From NCBI RefSeq assembly GCF_000348685.1, contig NZ_ANLA01000004.1, positions 558,001 to 622,000 of the forward strand: a DNA stretch of 64,000 bases, written 5' to 3'. The notes beneath the pieces are model-generated. The model was given only the letters and a program-made list of their open reading frames with translations, made no database searches and was not told where the DNA came from. Below are positions 9,961-18,056 of the stretch, one piece after another. The translations under genes and the position numbers were made by a program. Each line of letters opens with the position of its first letter. Positions within the stretch are counted from its first letter, which is position 1. This DNA is from Xanthomarina gelatinilytica (GTDB taxonomy: Bacteria > Bacteroidota > Bacteroidia > Flavobacteriales > Flavobacteriaceae).

Positions 9961-9997
9961 AAATCGCAACATGTTACTAGTTGATGTGTTGCGATTT
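9961..9997 (+). terminator. Intrinsic terminator of tRNA-Leu
   Basis: Stem AAATCGCAACA (9961-9971) with TGTTGCGATTT (9987-9997), followed by more T residues to 10003. It begins 7 nt after the tRNA. Confidence 0.88.
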
Positions 9998-10113
9998 TTT
10001 TTTACCCATTTTTTTACATTTTCTTCTATCAAAGGTACTTGGCATCTCAGGTGCAATTTGGTGTTTCATCCTTAAGATGTCCATATAGTTAGTACGAATG
10101 AACAACAAGTAAG

Positions 10114-10157
10114 CCACGGCATAAGCACGACATAACCACGGCATAAGCACGGCATAA
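10114..10157. repeat. Tandem 22-bp duplication
   Basis: Two adjacent 22-bp copies (10114-10135 and 10136-10157) differ at one base. Each is itself two related halves built on CACGGCATAA / CACGACATAA. It is locally GC-rich in otherwise AT-rich intergenic DNA, with no coding evidence. Confidence 0.85.
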
Positions 10158-10403
10158 CTAAGTAACATCCTTTTAAGTGGACCAAACCTATATAAGACCT
10201 ATTTTTTAATAAAACTTGGGTGTTTGATAAGGCTAGATGTACTTGAAGGTTTTTACAGGTGATAAAAATTGCTTAAGCTCATAGTTAGGTATTTAAAACA
10301 GGTTGTAGGTGTTGCTCCTTGGAGATAAATAGGTTGTTAGAATTAAATTGCACAAAAAAACCTTTAAATTTAAGCAGGAATATTTAGGTTTCATTTTAAA
10401 TTG
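10158..10403. other. Intergenic stretch with nothing recognised
   Basis: Between the 22-bp repeat and the promoter of the HupE-like gene I find no convincing reading frame, RNA gene or terminator. A short open frame on the minus strand (10168 to 9977) runs through the repeat and the tRNA terminator and is not credible. Confidence 0.5.
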
Positions 10404-10424
10404 TATCTTTGGGTTTTACCCAAA
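10404..10424 (+). promoter_or_regulatory. Promoter -7 element and small inverted repeat upstream of the HupE-like gene
   Basis: TATCTTTG at 10404-10411 fits TAnnTTTG. It overlaps an inverted repeat, TTTGGGT-TTT-ACCCAAA (10408-10424), which could be an operator or a 5' hairpin. It lies inside the longest possible reading frame and so argues for translation from 10441. Confidence 0.6.
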
Positions 10425-10440
10425 TAAACTACAAAAAACA

Positions 10441-11031
10441 ATGTTTGATAATTTCTGGTTCCACGTTGAATATGGCATCAATCACGTGTTGGATATCAAT
10501 GCCTACGATCATGTTCTTTTTTTAATTGTATTGGCTGTTCCTTATCTTTTTAAAGATTGGAAACGCGTTTTACTTTTGGTTACATTGTTCACTTTGGGTC
10601 ATACCTTATCTTTGGTTTTGGCAGCTTACAACGTTGTAAGTGTTAATGGACAGTTGGTGGAGTTCTTAATTCCAATCACTATTTTAATTGTTGCGCTTTT
10701 TAATGTGTTTACAGCTGGAAAAGGAGCCCAAAAGGAAAAGGTAGGTGTACTTTTTTTCTCGACCTTGTTTTTTGGTTTGGTTCATGGACTGGGCTTTGCC
10801 AGAGAGTTTAGAATGTTGGTAGGGCAATCGGACAACAAATTGGTGACACTTATCGAGTTTGCCCTAGGAATAGAAATAGCGCAAGTAATCATCGTGTTCG
10901 TGGTTCTCTTTTTGGGCTATATCATGCAAACTGTGTTCAGGTTTTCCAAACGCGATTGGATTATGGTTATTTCTGCTATTGTGGTAGGATTGGTTATCCC
11001 AATGATTTTGGGCAGCGATTTTTTAGCTTAA
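10441..11031 (+). CDS. HupE/UreJ_2-family membrane protein
   Basis: About 196 aa, with six or so hydrophobic segments. Family marks are the N-terminal HVLDINAYDHVLF segment, the FTLGHTLSL block (His in a helix) and LVHGLGFA. HupE/UreJ proteins are linked to nickel or cobalt handling when next to hydrogenase or urease genes, but no such gene is in this window, so the substrate here is unknown. An upstream in-frame start at 10348 exists but would include the promoter; ATG 10441 (MFDNFWFHVEYGI) is preferred. A dCMP deaminase follows after 120 bp. Confidence 0.85.
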   Translation: MFDNFWFHVEYGINHVLDINAYDHVLFLIVLAVPYLFKDWKRVLLLVTLFTLGHTLSLVLAAYNVVSVNGQLVEFLIPITILIVALFNVFTAGKGAQKEKVGVLFFSTLFFGLVHGLGFAREFRMLVGQSDNKLVTLIEFALGIEIAQVIIVFVVLFLGYIMQTVFRFSKRDWIMVISAIVVGLVIPMILGSDFLA

Positions 11032-11151
11032 AAAAACAGTGACTTTACCTAAAGTTTTCATAAAACTTTAATTCCTTGGTTGTAATTAAAATACTTACAA
11101 GCTATCTTCGTTGTATATAATTAAAAATGAAATTTTCACCTGGTGAAACAC

Positions 11152-11583
11152 ATGAAAGAACACAAGCAACGTAAATACGATAAAGCTTATTTAAGGATTG
11201 CCAAAGAATGGGGAAAACTTTCTTATTGCGAACGCAAACAAGTTGGCGCAATTATTGTAAAGGATAGGATGATTATTTCCGATGGATTTAATGGCACCCC
11301 TACAGGTTTTGAAAATTATTGTGAAGACGATGAAGGTTACACCAAATGGTATGTGCTCCATGCAGAAGCCAACGCCATTTTAAAAGTAGCCTCTTCCACA
11401 CAATCCTGTAAAGGTGCTACTTTGTACATTACCTTGTCTCCTTGTAAGGAATGCAGTAAATTAATACATCAGGCAGGCATTGTTAGGGTTGTATACAAAG
11501 AAGCATATAAAGACAATTCAGGCTTGGAGTTTCTTGAAAAAGCAGGTATTGAGTTGGTTTTGATAGACGATTTAAGTGCCTAA
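11152..11583 (+). CDS. dCMP/cytidine deaminase family protein
   Basis: Deaminates dCMP to dUMP for thymidylate synthesis, if the ComEB-type assignment is right. HAEANAI (zinc His and catalytic Glu) and PCKEC (two zinc Cys) are present, with NGTPTGFENYCED typical of deoxycytidylate deaminases. About 143 aa from ATG 11152. A GTG at 11143 would add three residues only. It is followed after 74 bp by the S41 protease, possibly in the same transcript. Confidence 0.93.
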   Translation: MKEHKQRKYDKAYLRIAKEWGKLSYCERKQVGAIIVKDRMIISDGFNGTPTGFENYCEDDEGYTKWYVLHAEANAILKVASSTQSCKGATLYITLSPCKECSKLIHQAGIVRVVYKEAYKDNSGLEFLEKAGIELVLIDDLSA

Positions 11584-11657
11584 AGAAACAGTAAACACAT
11601 TGTTTCTTTTCAAGCTTTTCAAGCTTTTTCAGGTTACAGCAAATACATGAACAACAC

Positions 11658-13250
11658 ATGAAACTAAAGAAAAAATATTTACCACTTATAATAGGTGTTG
11701 CTATTGCAGCAGGCATTTTTATTGGAGGGAAATTAAATTTTTCTGATACATCTGACAGGTTATTTACCAAAAACAGCAAAAAGGACAAGCTTAACAGGCT
11801 TATTGACTATATAGACTACGAATATATAGACGATGTAAATACAGACAGCATAGTAGATGTAACCGTAAACGGGATCCTGAATAATCTCGATCCTCATTCC
11901 GTATATATCCCAAAAGAAGATATGGAACGTGTGGCAGATAATATGAAAGGGGATTTTGTGGGTATTGGTATTAATTTTTACACCTATAAAGATACCATTA
12001 CCGTAATTAGAACCATAGAAGGAGGTCCCAGTGAAAAAGCCGGAATTATTGGTGGAGATAGAATTATCATGGCCAATGGCGATTCCATTTTTGGGAAAGA
12101 TTTGAGCAATAACGAGATTATAAAGAAATTGAAGGGTCCAATAAATACGCTTGTAGATTTAAAAGTGTACCGAAAAGGAGAACCGGAATTGTTGGATTTT
12201 ACCGTTAAAAGAAACCACATACCCATTAAAAGTGTTGATGCTGCCTATAAACTAACAGATAAATTAGGCTACATTAAAATAAACCGTTTTGCCGAATCCA
12301 CTTATAAAGAATTTAAAAAGGAACTCACCAAATTACAAAAGCAAGGCATTAGCGAGCTGGTTGTGGATTTAAGAAACAATCCAGGAGGTTTTTTAGGTGT
12401 TGCCGAACAAATAGTAGACGAATTTCTGGAAGACGATAAGCTTATTTTATTTACCAAAAACAAGCGTGGAGACATCGAAAAAAGTTATGCAACCAAGAAA
12501 GGCGATTTTGAAAAAGGGAAAGTATATGTCCTAATTGACGAAAATTCGGCTTCAGCCAGTGAAATTGTAGCTGGAGCTTTGCAAGATAATGATAAAGGTA
12601 CCATAGTTGGTCGTCGCTCGTATGGAAAAGGTTTGGTACAACGTGAAATGGAACTTGGCGATGGCAGTGCCGTAAGATTAACTGTATCCAGATATTACAC
12701 ACCTACAGGACGTTCCATTCAACGTTCCTACCAAAATGGAAACAGAGATTATTACGACGATTATTTTGATAGATTAAAAAGCGGGGAACTTATAGACCCT
12801 GAAAAAATTGAAGTGGCCGATTCCTTGAAATTCACCACTCCAAAAGGAAAAGTAGTGTATGGAGGAGGAGGCATTATTCCAGATGTGTTTGTGCCCTTGG
12901 ATTTAAGCATGCAAAACGAAACCTTAACGTTTTTGGACCGAAGAGGCTTTATCAGCAATTTTGTTTTTGAAGAGCTTGAAAAAGACCGTCATGCTTACGA
13001 TAGCATTTCAAGAGATGAATTCATTAAATACTTTCAGTTTGATGACGATATGGTTTTACAGTTTCAAGATTATTTAAACGAAAAAACCAAAGCCAATATC
13101 ACTTTTGTGGCATATAACGAAGAAGTTAAACAATACATTAAAGCAACGCTTGCCGACCAACTTTTTGGAAATGGTGCTTTTGAGGAAGTCATCAACCAGT
13201 CGGACATTATGATTGAAGAGGTCATCATCTTAAGCAACAGGGAAGATTAA
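11658..13250 (+). CDS. S41-family C-terminal processing peptidase
   Basis: Periplasmic or membrane-anchored tail-specific protease of the CtpA/Prc type. An N-terminal membrane anchor (residues 8-24) precedes a PDZ domain (about 95-175) and the S41 core. Catalytic Ser299 lies in ENSASASEIVAGAL and Lys324 in GRRSYGKGLVQ; their 25-residue spacing equals that of the Ser-Lys dyad of E. coli Prc. 530 aa with a C-terminal extension of about 150 residues, common in Bacteroidota. Its stop overlaps the stop of the convergent flavoprotein gene in a shared TTAA. Confidence 0.95.
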   Translation: MKLKKKYLPLIIGVAIAAGIFIGGKLNFSDTSDRLFTKNSKKDKLNRLIDYIDYEYIDDVNTDSIVDVTVNGILNNLDPHSVYIPKEDMERVADNMKGDFVGIGINFYTYKDTITVIRTIEGGPSEKAGIIGGDRIIMANGDSIFGKDLSNNEIIKKLKGPINTLVDLKVYRKGEPELLDFTVKRNHIPIKSVDAAYKLTDKLGYIKINRFAESTYKEFKKELTKLQKQGISELVVDLRNNPGGFLGVAEQIVDEFLEDDKLILFTKNKRGDIEKSYATKKGDFEKGKVYVLIDENSASASEIVAGALQDNDKGTIVGRRSYGKGLVQREMELGDGSAVRLTVSRYYTPTGRSIQRSYQNGNRDYYDDYFDRLKSGELIDPEKIEVADSLKFTTPKGKVVYGGGGIIPDVFVPLDLSMQNETLTFLDRRGFISNFVFEELEKDRHAYDSISRDEFIKYFQFDDDMVLQFQDYLNEKTKANITFVAYNEEVKQYIKATLADQLFGNGAFEEVINQSDIMIEEVIILSNRED

Positions 13251-13855
13251 ACCACCACTTTATCATGTATCTTAACATGTTCACCATTGTTCCATAGCGT
13301 CAAGATATCTGTAGCCACTTGAGCGCCACTGCCACAAGCTATGGCAAACTGACTTCGCCAACCAGCTAGCGTTCCAGCCACATAAAGCCCTTCGTCTATT
13401 TTATGATCTGTATTTTTTAACCAAATCCTATGCTTTTCGGTTTTGGCCCTTGGATGAGGTTCAATATAACTGTCCAAACCTTTAATGGTAAATAGATTGG
13501 TATAACCAACTGCCACAACCACTAGCTTTGCAGAATATTCGGTTTTATTGGTTTTTACTAAAAACCCATGTTCTGTTCTAAGAATTTCTGTGACTTTTTC
13601 GGTATCTATTTGTTGCACGTGTGGATATAAGCTGTGCAATTGTTTCTTCCCACTTTCTAAAATGGAGGCTCCAGTGGTTCCAGGTGTCAAACCCAGCACA
13701 TTGTTAAATAATGCGTTTTGCAAATGAGATGTTTTTTGATGGGCAATCAAGCCAATTTTTTTAGCCCTAGCGCACTCATGATCTTTGGCCGAACCTAAAA
13801 CCAAAGCACAAGACATGCCAGAAGCTCCACCACCAATTATCAAGACATCAAACAT
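13247..13855 (-). CDS. Short FAD-dependent (thioredoxin reductase-like) oxidoreductase
   Basis: 202 aa. The N-terminus LIIGGGASGMSCAL is a dinucleotide-binding GxGxxG, and near the end EGLYVAGTLAGWRSQFAIACGSG corresponds to the second FAD-binding motif of thioredoxin reductase-like proteins. There is no CxxC redox pair and no separate NADPH-binding domain, so it is a minimal flavoprotein rather than a disulfide reductase. Both FAD motifs are intact, so it does not look like a decayed gene. Electron partner and substrate unknown. It starts 1 bp into the stop of the small membrane protein gene upstream (TAATG), so the two are coupled. Confidence 0.8.
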   Translation of the reverse strand: MFDVLIIGGGASGMSCALVLGSAKDHECARAKKIGLIAHQKTSHLQNALFNNVLGLTPGTTGASILESGKKQLHSLYPHVQQIDTEKVTEILRTEHGFLVKTNKTEYSAKLVVVAVGYTNLFTIKGLDSYIEPHPRAKTEKHRIWLKNTDHKIDEGLYVAGTLAGWRSQFAIACGSGAQVATDILTLWNNGEHVKIHDKVVV

Positions 13856-14058
13856 TATTTTCTGGTTTTATACTGTTTGTCAATTTTTTGTGAAATCCTT
13901 AAAATTTGCAACAAAATTAAAGCACACATAGAAGCGAAAATAGTAATAAAGGCAACAACACTATCGTCTTCAAAAGGCGCATTAAAATCTACTTTTGTAA
14001 AGTTGTAAATAATCAATCCAATTGCGATTAACGATAATAACATTTTAAAAATCTTCAT
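13855..14058 (-). CDS. Small two-helix membrane protein
   Basis: 67 aa with hydrophobic segments at about 4-20 and 35-54 and a basic C-terminal tail (KQYKTRK). Not recognised. The stop shares a base with the start of the flavoprotein gene, which supports real translation and a common operon. Confidence 0.65.
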   Translation of the reverse strand: MKIFKMLLSLIAIGLIIYNFTKVDFNAPFEDDSVVAFITIFASMCALILLQILRISQKIDKQYKTRK

Positions 14059-14177
14059 CTTTCAAGAATTTAAAGCTGCTGCAAATTTCGATAATTTGAA
14101 ACTAATAATCCCTCTTTTACTGGTTTAATTTTTCTTTTATAATGTATCTTTGCACGTATTTTTTAGCATCAACTCAT

Positions 14178-14747
14178 ATGTTTCAATTAGGAAAAACCAT
14201 TGTTTCAGAAGATATTATTGAAAAGGATTTTGTCTGTAACCTGTCTGCTTGCAAAGGCGCTTGTTGTATAGATGGAGATGCTGGAGCACCTTTGGATGAG
14301 AAAGAAACAGACATTTTAAAAACCATTTACCCAAAAATAAAACGCTTTTTAAGACAGGAAGGGATTGATGCCATTGAAAAGCAAGGGACATTTATTACCA
14401 CGGAATTTGGTGAATTTGAAACGCCGTTAATTAACGATGCTGATTGTGCTTACGTGATTTTTGATAGCAAAGGTACAGCACTTTGTGCCATTGAGGAAGC
14501 CTATAACCAAGGAGTAATAGATTGGAAAAAACCTGTTTCTTGTCATTTGTATCCTATAAGGGTAAAAGATTATAGTGAGTTTTCTGCAGTAAATTACGAT
14601 AAATGGGACATCTGTGACGATGCCTGCACCTTAGGAAAAGAACTTCAAGTGCCTATTTATAAATTTGTAAAAGAAGCCCTAATAAGAAAGTTTGGTGAAG
14701 ATTGGTATGCCGAACTGGAAAAAATAGCCCAAGGTTTTGGCAAATAA
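14178..14747 (+). CDS. DUF3109-family cysteine-rich protein
   Basis: 189 aa from ATG 14178 (MFQLGKTIVSEDIIEKDFVC). The pattern CNLSACKGACC near the start, with further Cys later (CAYV, CAI, CHLYP, CDDAC), suggests a metal or Fe-S site of the YkgJ/DUF3109 kind. Function unknown. An earlier in-frame ATG at 14142 is unlikely because the promoter element TATCTTTG (14145-14152) lies downstream of it. It is convergent with the histidine kinase, leaving only 5 bp. Confidence 0.9.
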   Translation: MFQLGKTIVSEDIIEKDFVCNLSACKGACCIDGDAGAPLDEKETDILKTIYPKIKRFLRQEGIDAIEKQGTFITTEFGEFETPLINDADCAYVIFDSKGTALCAIEEAYNQGVIDWKKPVSCHLYPIRVKDYSEFSAVNYDKWDICDDACTLGKELQVPIYKFVKEALIRKFGEDWYAELEKIAQGFGK

Positions 14748-14752
14748 GAAGC

Positions 14753-16741
14753 TTAAGCTGTTTTTAAAACCACATTTTTAATGGGAATGTGCACCATGAC
14801 TTTCGTGCCAGAAGCTTTTCCGTTTTCAAATAAATCTTCAATGTCTATTTTAAAACCGTTTATAAACCCTTTGGAAAAATTGGCCAAACGGGCTTTGGTA
14901 ATCTCTATCCCAACAGATTTACGTCTTAACTTTTTCTTTTCCTTTATTTTTTCTGAAACAGCTCTTCCTACCCCATTATCTGTAATGTTTATGGACACAT
15001 AGTCTGGAGTGTTTTGGTAAACTTCCAAAAGGATGTTTTTGGTGCCGGTTTTGGAGGATAAACCATGCCAAAGGGCATTTTCCAAAAAGGGTTGAAGAAT
15101 TAAGGAAGGAACTTTAATTACAGATGGGTTGACAGTTTCGTCTATATGTACCTGATAGTTTATTTCGTTTGAAAAACGCATGTTTTCAATGTTCATATAA
15201 AGGGCCATGGTATCCAGTTCGTCCTGTAGGGAAATCTCCTTTTCGGTTGAAGCCACTAGGATTTTTCTTATAAGCTTTGAAAACTTGTTAAGGTAATAGA
15301 CTGCGTTTTCTTTTTCGTTGTTTATAATAAAGAGCTTAATGGAGTTCAGGGAATTAAAAATGAAATGAGGGTTCATTTGGTTTCTTAACATCGCTTGCTC
15401 TAAAGTCACAATCTTTTTTTCGTTTTTCAGCTGTCTTTGTCTTTGTAAAATGATAAAAAAACCAATAATCAAAAAAGCTCCCAAAAGACTTAGCAATAAA
15501 ATTTTTCTATTTTGAACCAGTTTTAGCTTTACAATCTCGTTTTCGCTGGCAAGGGCTTTAATTTGGCTGTTTTTCTTTTCACTTTCATATTTTAAAATTA
15601 AATCGTTTACATATTGAAAGTTTTTTTCGTTGGTAATGGATTGGTCCAGGGCCACATATTGCTTGTAATAATGTAAAGAGGATTTAAAATCTCCCAACTC
15701 TTCTTCCAATAGGGCTAAATGGTTATAGGTTTCAGATTCTTGAGATTTTAAATTGTATTTTTTGGCTATTCTTAGGGCTTCTTTTAAATGGGTTTCAGAG
15801 GCTTTAAAATCTTCCAATTTCAAGTTTAGCAACCCTAAATTGGAGTAAGAGGTGGAAATGTAATATTTGTCGTTAACTATTTTTGCTTTTTCCAAAGCCT
15901 TTTCCAAAATGGGCAAGGCCGTTTCATAATCGCCTTTTAAAATATCCAGTTTCCCTATGCTGTTATAGCAAATAACGCGACCAATGTCTGAATTTATTTC
16001 GTTGTTGTATTTTAAAGATGTTTGGTAATTAACCAAGGCTTCATCCAGCATGCCAATGGCTTCTTGGGCATATCCTATATTATGGTGGTTTATGGCAAGG
16101 CCTAATTTGTTGTTTAACTCTTTTTCAATTTTCAATGACTTTTCAAACAGACCCAGAGCCATGTCGTATTGTTTAAGTGCCAGGTAGATATTTCCCATGC
16201 TGTTTTGCGAAATAGCTATGCTGTGTTTAAGGATGTCTGTGGTTGGTTTTACCGTTTCGGCCAAGTCCAGTGCTTCTTTATGGTAGTCCAAGGCTGTTCT
16301 TATAACATCTTGTCTTCTGTAAACAACACCCAGCATGTTTAAGCTAATAACCTGCAGATCTATGTTTTTGGCTTGTTTGGCTTTTTTTAAGGCGTTTTCA
16401 TGAAAACTTATGGCTTTGTCATAAACAGAAAGGTTTCTATACGTTTCCCCAAGCATGTTTAAAGCGTAACTTTCACCTTCCAAAAACTGTTTTTCTTCAG
16501 ATTTCTTTAAAAGCAAGTTCATTTTTAGAGTGTCTTTGGAAAACACTTTAAAAACAGAATCCAAATATCTATAACTTGTTTGCTTTTTAATAAGGGTTGT
16601 GTTTACAATCTTTTCAAAATCTGAGCTTTGACTGTTTTGAGCCAAAGTCACAGAGGAAAAACAAGCAAATACAAAACATAGCAAAATGCTTTTGCAATGG
16701 GTTTTTATGGTTAAAACAAAACTGTTTAGGAGCCGTTTCAT
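14753..16741 (-). CDS. TPR-containing LytS-type sensor histidine kinase
   Basis: 662 aa. A signal peptide ends VTLAQ (35), six or more TPR repeats (about 80-380) would lie in the periplasm, one membrane helix spans 413-432, and a cytoplasmic His_kinase domain (PF06580 type) has QMNPHFIFNSL with phospho-acceptor His459. The ATPase N-box PFLENALWHG (Asn555) and G-box DNGVGRA are intact. It is the partner of the LytTR regulator immediately upstream (3-nt gap, same operon). TPRs probably sense a protein or peptide ligand; the signal is unknown. Confidence 0.95.
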   Translation of the reverse strand: MKRLLNSFVLTIKTHCKSILLCFVFACFSSVTLAQNSQSSDFEKIVNTTLIKKQTSYRYLDSVFKVFSKDTLKMNLLLKKSEEKQFLEGESYALNMLGETYRNLSVYDKAISFHENALKKAKQAKNIDLQVISLNMLGVVYRRQDVIRTALDYHKEALDLAETVKPTTDILKHSIAISQNSMGNIYLALKQYDMALGLFEKSLKIEKELNNKLGLAINHHNIGYAQEAIGMLDEALVNYQTSLKYNNEINSDIGRVICYNSIGKLDILKGDYETALPILEKALEKAKIVNDKYYISTSYSNLGLLNLKLEDFKASETHLKEALRIAKKYNLKSQESETYNHLALLEEELGDFKSSLHYYKQYVALDQSITNEKNFQYVNDLILKYESEKKNSQIKALASENEIVKLKLVQNRKILLLSLLGAFLIIGFFIILQRQRQLKNEKKIVTLEQAMLRNQMNPHFIFNSLNSIKLFIINNEKENAVYYLNKFSKLIRKILVASTEKEISLQDELDTMALYMNIENMRFSNEINYQVHIDETVNPSVIKVPSLILQPFLENALWHGLSSKTGTKNILLEVYQNTPDYVSINITDNGVGRAVSEKIKEKKKLRRKSVGIEITKARLANFSKGFINGFKIDIEDLFENGKASGTKVMVHIPIKNVVLKTA

Positions 16742-16744
16742 GGG

Positions 16745-17479
16745 TTACAATTTGTTTAGGAAGTCTGATTTACGCTGTCTGGCAACAGGGATTTTTTCAT
16801 TGGATTCCATGACTACGTAGGCTTCGTTTTTCACAAACTCTTTAATCTTGTTCAAGTTTATGATGTAAGAATTGTGAATTCTAAAGAAATAATTTTCGGG
16901 TAAGATAGCATCAATTTCCTTGATCTTTTTAGTGACAACCATTTTTTGATTTTTTGTCATGAAAAATGTACTGTAATTGCCATCGGATTCTATGTATAGA
17001 ATATCATCTATATTTAAAAACACCAGTTTGCCATCTGTGTTTAAAATGACTTTTTGATGTTTTAGGTTGGCATTGAAATTCAATAAAACCTCTTCAACTT
17101 TTGCAATGGAAATGTTGTTGGTGTAAAACTTCTTTATTTTTACTATGGTTTCTTTTAAATCATCAGAATCTATAGGCTTTAAGAGATAGTCTATGGCTTC
17201 GTTCTTAAGTGCTTTCAAAGCATACTCATTGTATGCAGTTGTGATTATGACTGCGTAATCCTTATGGTTGATACAATCCAAAAACTGAAACCCGTCCATG
17301 GTTGGCATGTTTATATCCAAAAACAGGCAATCTGGTGTATGTGTTTTTAAATAGGTTATGGCTGTCTCCGGATTAGTAAATGTTTCAACCACTTCAATGT
17401 CGTTGCTGAAATTTTCCAATTCCCAAGTTAAACTTTGTATGGCCTTCGGTTCGTCGTCTACTATTACTGCTTTAATCAT
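16745..17479 (-). CDS. LytTR-family response regulator
   Basis: 244 aa. The receiver domain has acidic pocket DDE (8-10), phospho-acceptor Asp55 (FLDINMP) and the conserved Lys in LLKPI. The LytTR DNA-binding domain occupies about 135-244 (HNSYIINLNKIKEF region). LytTR proteins bind paired direct repeats about 21 bp apart; such a pair lies at 17596-17629. First gene of a regulator-kinase operon. Confidence 0.96.
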   Translation of the reverse strand: MIKAVIVDDEPKAIQSLTWELENFSNDIEVVETFTNPETAITYLKTHTPDCLFLDINMPTMDGFQFLDCINHKDYAVIITTAYNEYALKALKNEAIDYLLKPIDSDDLKETIVKIKKFYTNNISIAKVEEVLLNFNANLKHQKVILNTDGKLVFLNIDDILYIESDGNYSTFFMTKNQKMVVTKKIKEIDAILPENYFFRIHNSYIINLNKIKEFVKNEAYVVMESNEKIPVARQRKSDFLNKL

Positions 17480-17484
17480 ATACT

Positions 17485-17492
17485 CAAATATA
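17485..17492 (-). promoter_or_regulatory. -7 element of the LytTR regulator operon
   Basis: On the minus strand this reads TATATTTG, a perfect TAnnTTTG. Its end is 6 nt from the start codon at 17479, so a transcript from it would have almost no leader. Confidence 0.5.
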
Positions 17493-17595
17493 GTGATATA
17501 ATGTGTTCCTTAAAAAAATAGATGTATGCTTGGTGTAAATTTATGTATAATAGGTCGTCATATGGATGTTTTTTATGAAAGCTTAATTTTTAAGT

Positions 17596-17629
17596 TACCA
17601 ACTATACAGTTTTTTGTACCAACCATACA
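17596..17629. promoter_or_regulatory. Candidate LytTR operator (21-bp-phased direct repeat)
   Basis: TACCAACTATACA (17596-17608) and TACCAACCATACA (17617-17629) differ at one base and start exactly 21 bp apart. Read on the minus strand each contains the GTTGGT core that fits the LytTR consensus GTTN(A/G)(T/G). The pair ends 10 bp upstream of the -33 element of the small-RNA-like unit on the plus strand. Confidence 0.65.
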
Positions 17630-17639
17630 AAAACTTATT

Positions 17640-17666
17640 TTGCAGTGGTTTTTTTTTAGATATTTG
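17640..17666 (+). promoter_or_regulatory. Promoter of the LytTR-adjacent small RNA
   Basis: TTG at 17640-17642, 16-nt spacer, GATATTTG at 17659-17666. Identical geometry and -7 sequence to the units at 58930-58956 and 59074-59100. Confidence 0.55.
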
Positions 17667-17671
17667 TTTTG

Positions 17672-17753
17672 CTATTAATTAAGGGATATGCATTTCATTT
17701 TATAGATGGTTGCTATTAATCGATTTAAAAAAACCAGTGAGAGCTGGTTTTTT
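17672..17753 (+). ncRNA. Candidate small RNA, about 82 nt, with intrinsic terminator
   Basis: Starts with GCTATTAATTAAGGGA, shared with the units near 59068 and 58924. A second TTGCTATTAAT copy lies at 17710-17720, 41 bp after the first (17669-17679). It ends in a terminator: AAAAAACCAG (17728-17737), loop of 6, CTGGTTTTTT (17744-17753), then more T. No credible reading frame. No upstream gene on this strand needs the terminator, which is the main reason to propose an RNA gene. Confidence 0.5.
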
Positions 17754-18056
17754 TTATGCCTTATTTTTAACGGAAACCTATTTCAAACAAAGACTCACAA
17801 AGCAGTAAACATCTTGCTTAAGGCTATATTTGGTGCATACTTTTTAAACTCATTTCGTTTTTTTTAAAAACCTGTAAATCAGCAATTTGAAACAAAATTA
17901 AAAAACAGGGGCCTTCTTAAAACTCTTAAATTTTGTTAAAAACTTGTTGACAATGTTTATAACTTAACCTTTCATTTTCAATCTCATTTTTCAATCTTTG
18001 TTAGTCCCAAATTACAGCAAAATTTTCGTCTAAATTTTAAAATAAACACTAAAAAA
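17754..18056 (+). other. Upstream region of nrdB
   Basis: AT-rich leader of about 300 bp between the small-RNA terminator and nrdB. I see no reading frame and no clear NrdR-type box. It presumably holds the nrdBA promoter. Confidence 0.4.

Noticed and set aside
9853-10056. 67-aa minus-strand frame over tRNA-Leu
   Set aside because: It is antisense to the tRNA and reads the familiar SRWESNPHSRKN... pattern, a known artefact of translating tRNA-Leu genes.
9977-10168. 63-aa minus-strand frame through the tRNA terminator and the 22-bp repeat
   Set aside because: Repetitive composition from the tandem repeat, no promoter, no recognisable domain.
10441-11031. HupE-like protein as part of a hydrogenase or urease system
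   Set aside because: No hydrogenase, urease or nickel gene in the window.
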